Below are positions 7,119 through 9,282 of a DNA stretch of 9,282 nt, in pieces. Numbering within the stretch: the first letter of the stretch is position 1; each line of letters opens with the position of its first letter. Position numbers and translations under genes: made by a program. Source of the stretch: Pseudomonadota bacterium (GTDB lineage: Bacteria > Pseudomonadota > Alphaproteobacteria > Rhizobiales > Devosiaceae); the NCBI GenBank assembly GCA_023427545.1, contig JAEZBF010000309.1:1-9282 (forward strand), in the 5' to 3' direction. Below the pieces are notes generated by a model that did no database searches, was not told where the DNA came from, and saw only the letters and a list, made by a program, of their open reading frames with translations.

Positions 7119-7146
7119 ATGCAGAAGAGCAGAGAGGAATCGCGGC

Positions 7147-8289
7147 ATGACCGCCACAATGGAAGCTCAAGCATCCGACACGCCCGACTGGGATCCGCCG
7201 GCCGCCTTCCCGTTTGCTCGCCTCGAGGGCCAGCCGCGGGACGTTGGGCGTGCACATGGTCGCGCGTTCGGCGATCAGGTGTTGGGCAGCATTCGGGTCC
7301 ACCGCGGCATAATAGAGCGCAGTGGGCTGGCTTGGCCTGATGCTCTGGAGCTGGCTGCAAAGGGCCAGACACTCATGCAACTCGTTGAACCCGCCCTCGC
7401 CGAGGAGCTGGAAGGCATTGCCGAGGGCAGCGAGGTTGATCCGCGCGAGATCTTCGCTATCAACTTCCGCGTCGGCCTCACGCGCATCGCCAAGCCGCCC
7501 ACCCCCATCGCCCAAGATCACGAGTGCACGACGGCGGCGGCTCTCGGGGCGGTGACCGCGGACGGCCATACCCTGCTGGCGCAAAACTGGGACCAGAACA
7601 GCGCGTTGCAGGCTAATATCGTCGTCATTGAGCAGCGGATACCAGGCCAGCCGGCGCTGCTGTTCCTCACGGAGGCGGGGCGGCTGTTCCTGCATGGCAT
7701 GAACGATGCAGGGGTTGGCGTCGTCGGCAACGCGCTCTCCTGCGACCGGCCAGTCCGCCCGGAACGCGAGGGGGTTAGCGCCGGTTGCCGTCGGCGGGCG
7801 CTGCGCCACACCAGCCTGGCCGCCGCGCATCGGGCGCTGATCGATACGCCGAGTGTCACCTCAGGCAACCACCTGCTCGCCGATTCGACCGGCGTCGCCG
7901 TCGACGTCGAAGCAGTCCCCGATGACGCCTTCTCGATCGAGCCGGAGGAGGGGGTCATCGCCCACTCCAACCACTTCATGCACCCGCGGGCTAAGGAGAC
8001 GCTTGTCGACACTACGGTCAAGCTCCACCCCAACACGATCTACCGCGAAGCCCGTCTGCGTTCGGCCCTCAAGGAGAAGCGGGGCACACTCACGGTCGCT
8101 GATGTGCAGGCCGCCCTAAGAGATCACCACGGCTTCCCGTTGTCGGTCTGCAGCCATCCACATCCGACGGCAAGCGGTGGCACCGGGCACACGCTGGCGT
8201 CCACGGTCATGGACCTCAACGATCGCCGCATGTTCACGGCTCCGGGGCCAACGTGCAAGGGCACCTACACCGAGTATCGCTTCTCCTGA
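7147..8289 (+). CDS. C45/AAT-family autoproteolytic acyltransferase or amidohydrolase, copy 2
   Basis: Second C45-family Ntn hydrolase, 380 residues, aligning with copy 1 without a single gap (264 of 380 identical by hand count). It keeps predicted nucleophile C127 in HECTTAA, NWDQ (147-150), HSNHF (273-277) and the GGTGHTLASTVMD block, so it looks fully active. The expected cleavage site is E126|C127. Divergence is not even: residues 71-80 share 2 of 10 with copy 1, 121-125 share none, and 201-210 share 3 of 10, while flanking blocks are nearly identical. These patches are candidates for substrate selection. No signal peptide is seen; a cytoplasmic role is inferred. ATG 7147 follows GAGAGGAA; an in-frame ATG at 7036 lies inside copy 1 and is rejected. 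It starts 71 bp after copy 1, so co-transcription is likely. Confidence 0.92.
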   Translation: MTATMEAQASDTPDWDPPAAFPFARLEGQPRDVGRAHGRAFGDQVLGSIRVHRGIIERSGLAWPDALELAAKGQTLMQLVEPALAEELEGIAEGSEVDPREIFAINFRVGLTRIAKPPTPIAQDHECTTAAALGAVTADGHTLLAQNWDQNSALQANIVVIEQRIPGQPALLFLTEAGRLFLHGMNDAGVGVVGNALSCDRPVRPEREGVSAGCRRRALRHTSLAAAHRALIDTPSVTSGNHLLADSTGVAVDVEAVPDDAFSIEPEEGVIAHSNHFMHPRAKETLVDTTVKLHPNTIYREARLRSALKEKRGTLTVADVQAALRDHHGFPLSVCSHPHPTASGGTGHTLASTVMDLNDRRMFTAPGPTCKGTYTEYRFS

Positions 8290-8380
8290 CGCACGGAGCG
8301 ACACCTGCCGCGCAGACGAATGCATCGGGTGGGCGCCTGCCCGTCCGGGTGGATGATCCAGGCACCTTGCCCACGCCATC

Positions 8381-8394
8381 GGGTCGAGAGACCC
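8381..8394 (+). other. Perfect 5-bp hairpin before the iminopeptidase start
   Basis: GGGTC (8381-8385) and GACCC (8390-8394) pair perfectly around GAGA, a GNRA-type tetraloop. The hairpin ends 13 nt before the TTG at 8408. A four-T run occurs at 8402-8405, too far from the stem for a standard intrinsic terminator. It could influence translation start; evidence is structural only. Confidence 0.35.
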
Positions 8395-8396
8395 TA

Positions 8397-8411
8397 ATGA
8401 GTTTTCATTGA
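8397..8411 (+). other. Possible four-codon upstream ORF overlapping the iminopeptidase start
   Basis: ATG AGT TTT CAT TGA reads M-S-F-H-stop, and its TGA (8409-8411) overlaps the TTG start (8408-8410) of the next gene as TTGA, a layout that permits translational coupling. Alternatively, one extra T in the TTTT run (8402-8405) would join this ATG to the downstream frame, making it the true start. I cannot tell which from one sequence. Confidence 0.25.
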
Positions 8412-9282
8412 CAGCCCAACCAGCACACCAGCAGCGCCGGACTCTCTTTCCTGCGATCGAGCCTTACGCCGCGCACCGGCTTCGCGTATCGCCCCTTCAC
8501 GAGCTGCACGTGGTCGAATACGGCAATCCGCAAGGCAAGCCTGCGGTTTGCCTGCACGGGGGGCCCGGCGCAGGCAGTGCGCCGGCCCTGGCACGTTTCC
8601 ATGATCCCCAACTCTACCGCATCGTGCAGTTCGATCAGCGCGGCTCGGGGCTCTCGACGCCTCATGCGGAGCTGAGGGAGAATACCACCTGGGATCTGGT
8701 GAATGACATCGAGGCGATAAGGACGCATTTGGAGATCGAGCGCTGGCAGGTGATCGGCGGCTCCTGGGGATCAACGCTAGCGCTCGCCTATGCCGAAACG
8801 CACCCCGCGCGGGTGACCGAACTCATCGTGCGCGGCATTTTCACGATCCGCCCATATGAGGTCCGCTGGTTCTATCAGGAGGGAGCCTCGCACATTCATC
8901 CGGAGGCTTTCGAGCACTTCGTTGAGCCCATTCCGCCTGAGGAGCGAAACGATCTGCTCGCGGCCTACTACCGACGCCTAACGAGCGAGGACGAGGCGGA
9001 GCGTCTGCGCGCCGCGAAGGCTTGGAGCCTCTGGGAGGGGACGACCATTTCGCTGCTGCCGGACACCGAGCGCGAAGCTGCCTTCGCGGACCCGCGTTTC
9101 GCGGCCGCGCTGGCACGTATCGAGGCGCACTACTTCGTAAACGGCGGCTTCCTACACCGTGAGGATCAGCTGCTCGCTGACGCGGGGCGGCTGGCCGCGA
9201 TCCCCGGCACGATCATTCACGGCCGCTACGATCTCTGTACGCCCATGTCCGCGGCATGGGCGCTCCACAAGGCTTGGCCTGA
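8408..9282 (+). CDS. pip: Proline iminopeptidase-like alpha/beta hydrolase (C-terminus cut by window edge)
   Basis: Family S33 prolyl aminopeptidase, which removes N-terminal proline (sometimes other residues) from peptides in the cytoplasm. The 291 visible residues show RTLFPAIEPY (11-20), the oxyanion HGGPG (50-54), DQRGSG (76-81), ENTTWDLVNDIE (91-102), nucleophile S119 in GGSWGS, the cap-domain segment WFYQEGASHIHPEAF (154-168), and catalytic D275 in HGRYDLCTP. Members are about 315-320 residues, so roughly 25 are missing, including the catalytic histidine. No in-frame ATG or GTG exists near the N-terminus: the frame is closed by TGA at 8354-8356 and TTG 8408 is the only sensible start, with a weak GAG Shine-Dalgarno. 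It follows the second C45 gene by 118 bp on the same strand, fitting a peptide- or amide-degrading operon. Confidence 0.9.
   Translation, partial: MTAQPAHQQRRTLFPAIEPYAAHRLRVSPLHELHVVEYGNPQGKPAVCLHGGPGAGSAPALARFHDPQLYRIVQFDQRGSGLSTPHAELRENTTWDLVNDIEAIRTHLEIERWQVIGGSWGSTLALAYAETHPARVTELIVRGIFTIRPYEVRWFYQEGASHIHPEAFEHFVEPIPPEERNDLLAAYYRRLTSEDEAERLRAAKAWSLWEGTTISLLPDTEREAAFADPRFAAALARIEAHYFVNGGFLHREDQLLADAGRLAAIPGTIIHGRYDLCTPMSAAWALHKAWP

Noticed and set aside
6910..7830. Antisense open frame (306 codons) opposite the C45 pair
   Set aside because: It resembles the other antisense frame only because the sense genes are paralogues. It crosses the gene junction and has no recognisable features.
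8381..8405. Intrinsic terminator before the iminopeptidase gene
   Set aside because: The stem is only 5 bp and the four Ts are separated from it by seven bases, so it does not meet the usual terminator form.

Overview
The window is GC-rich bacterial DNA with tightly packed genes. Two encoded proteins have Sec-type signal peptides without a lipobox cysteine, which points to a Gram-negative cell with a periplasm. The style fits a soil or rhizosphere proteobacterium, perhaps an alphaproteobacterium, but nothing here fixes the genus. I see no rRNA, tRNA, CRISPR array, insertion sequence or phage gene.

Layout: a divergent locus around a 333-bp intergenic region (2295-2627). On the minus strand, reading leftward, are an NAD(P)-dependent aldehyde dehydrogenase (2294-786) and then a short-chain dehydrogenase/reductase (693-1, cut by the window edge). 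On the plus strand, reading rightward, are two tandem paralogous family 5 ABC solute-binding proteins (2628-4193 and 4280-5836), two tandem paralogous C45/acyl-CoA:6-APA-acyltransferase-like Ntn hydrolases (5930-7075 and 7147-8289), and a proline iminopeptidase-like alpha/beta hydrolase (8408-9282, cut by the window edge). Gaps on the plus side are 71-118 bp, and each can fold into at least one GC-rich hairpin. The best is a roughly 15-bp bulged stem-loop between the second binding protein and the first C45 gene.

How the genes may work together (inference): the periplasmic proteins would capture a peptide- or amide-like compound for an ABC importer whose permease and ATPase genes are not in the window. 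The cytoplasmic C45 enzymes would hydrolyse an amide (or transfer an acyl group), and the iminopeptidase would trim an N-terminal residue such as proline. The divergent ALDH and SDR would oxidise or reduce an aldehyde, alcohol or ketone intermediate. The substrate cannot be read from the sequence. A tandem TGTATA repeat of the kind bound by GntR-type repressors overlaps the likely ALDH promoter, suggesting control by a pathway intermediate.

The most unusual point is that binding protein and hydrolase are each duplicated in place (about 75% and 69% amino-acid identity by my ungapped hand count), giving the order A-A'-B-B'. This may be an under-described uptake-and-hydrolysis module for a family of related N-acyl or peptide compounds. 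All individual families are known.
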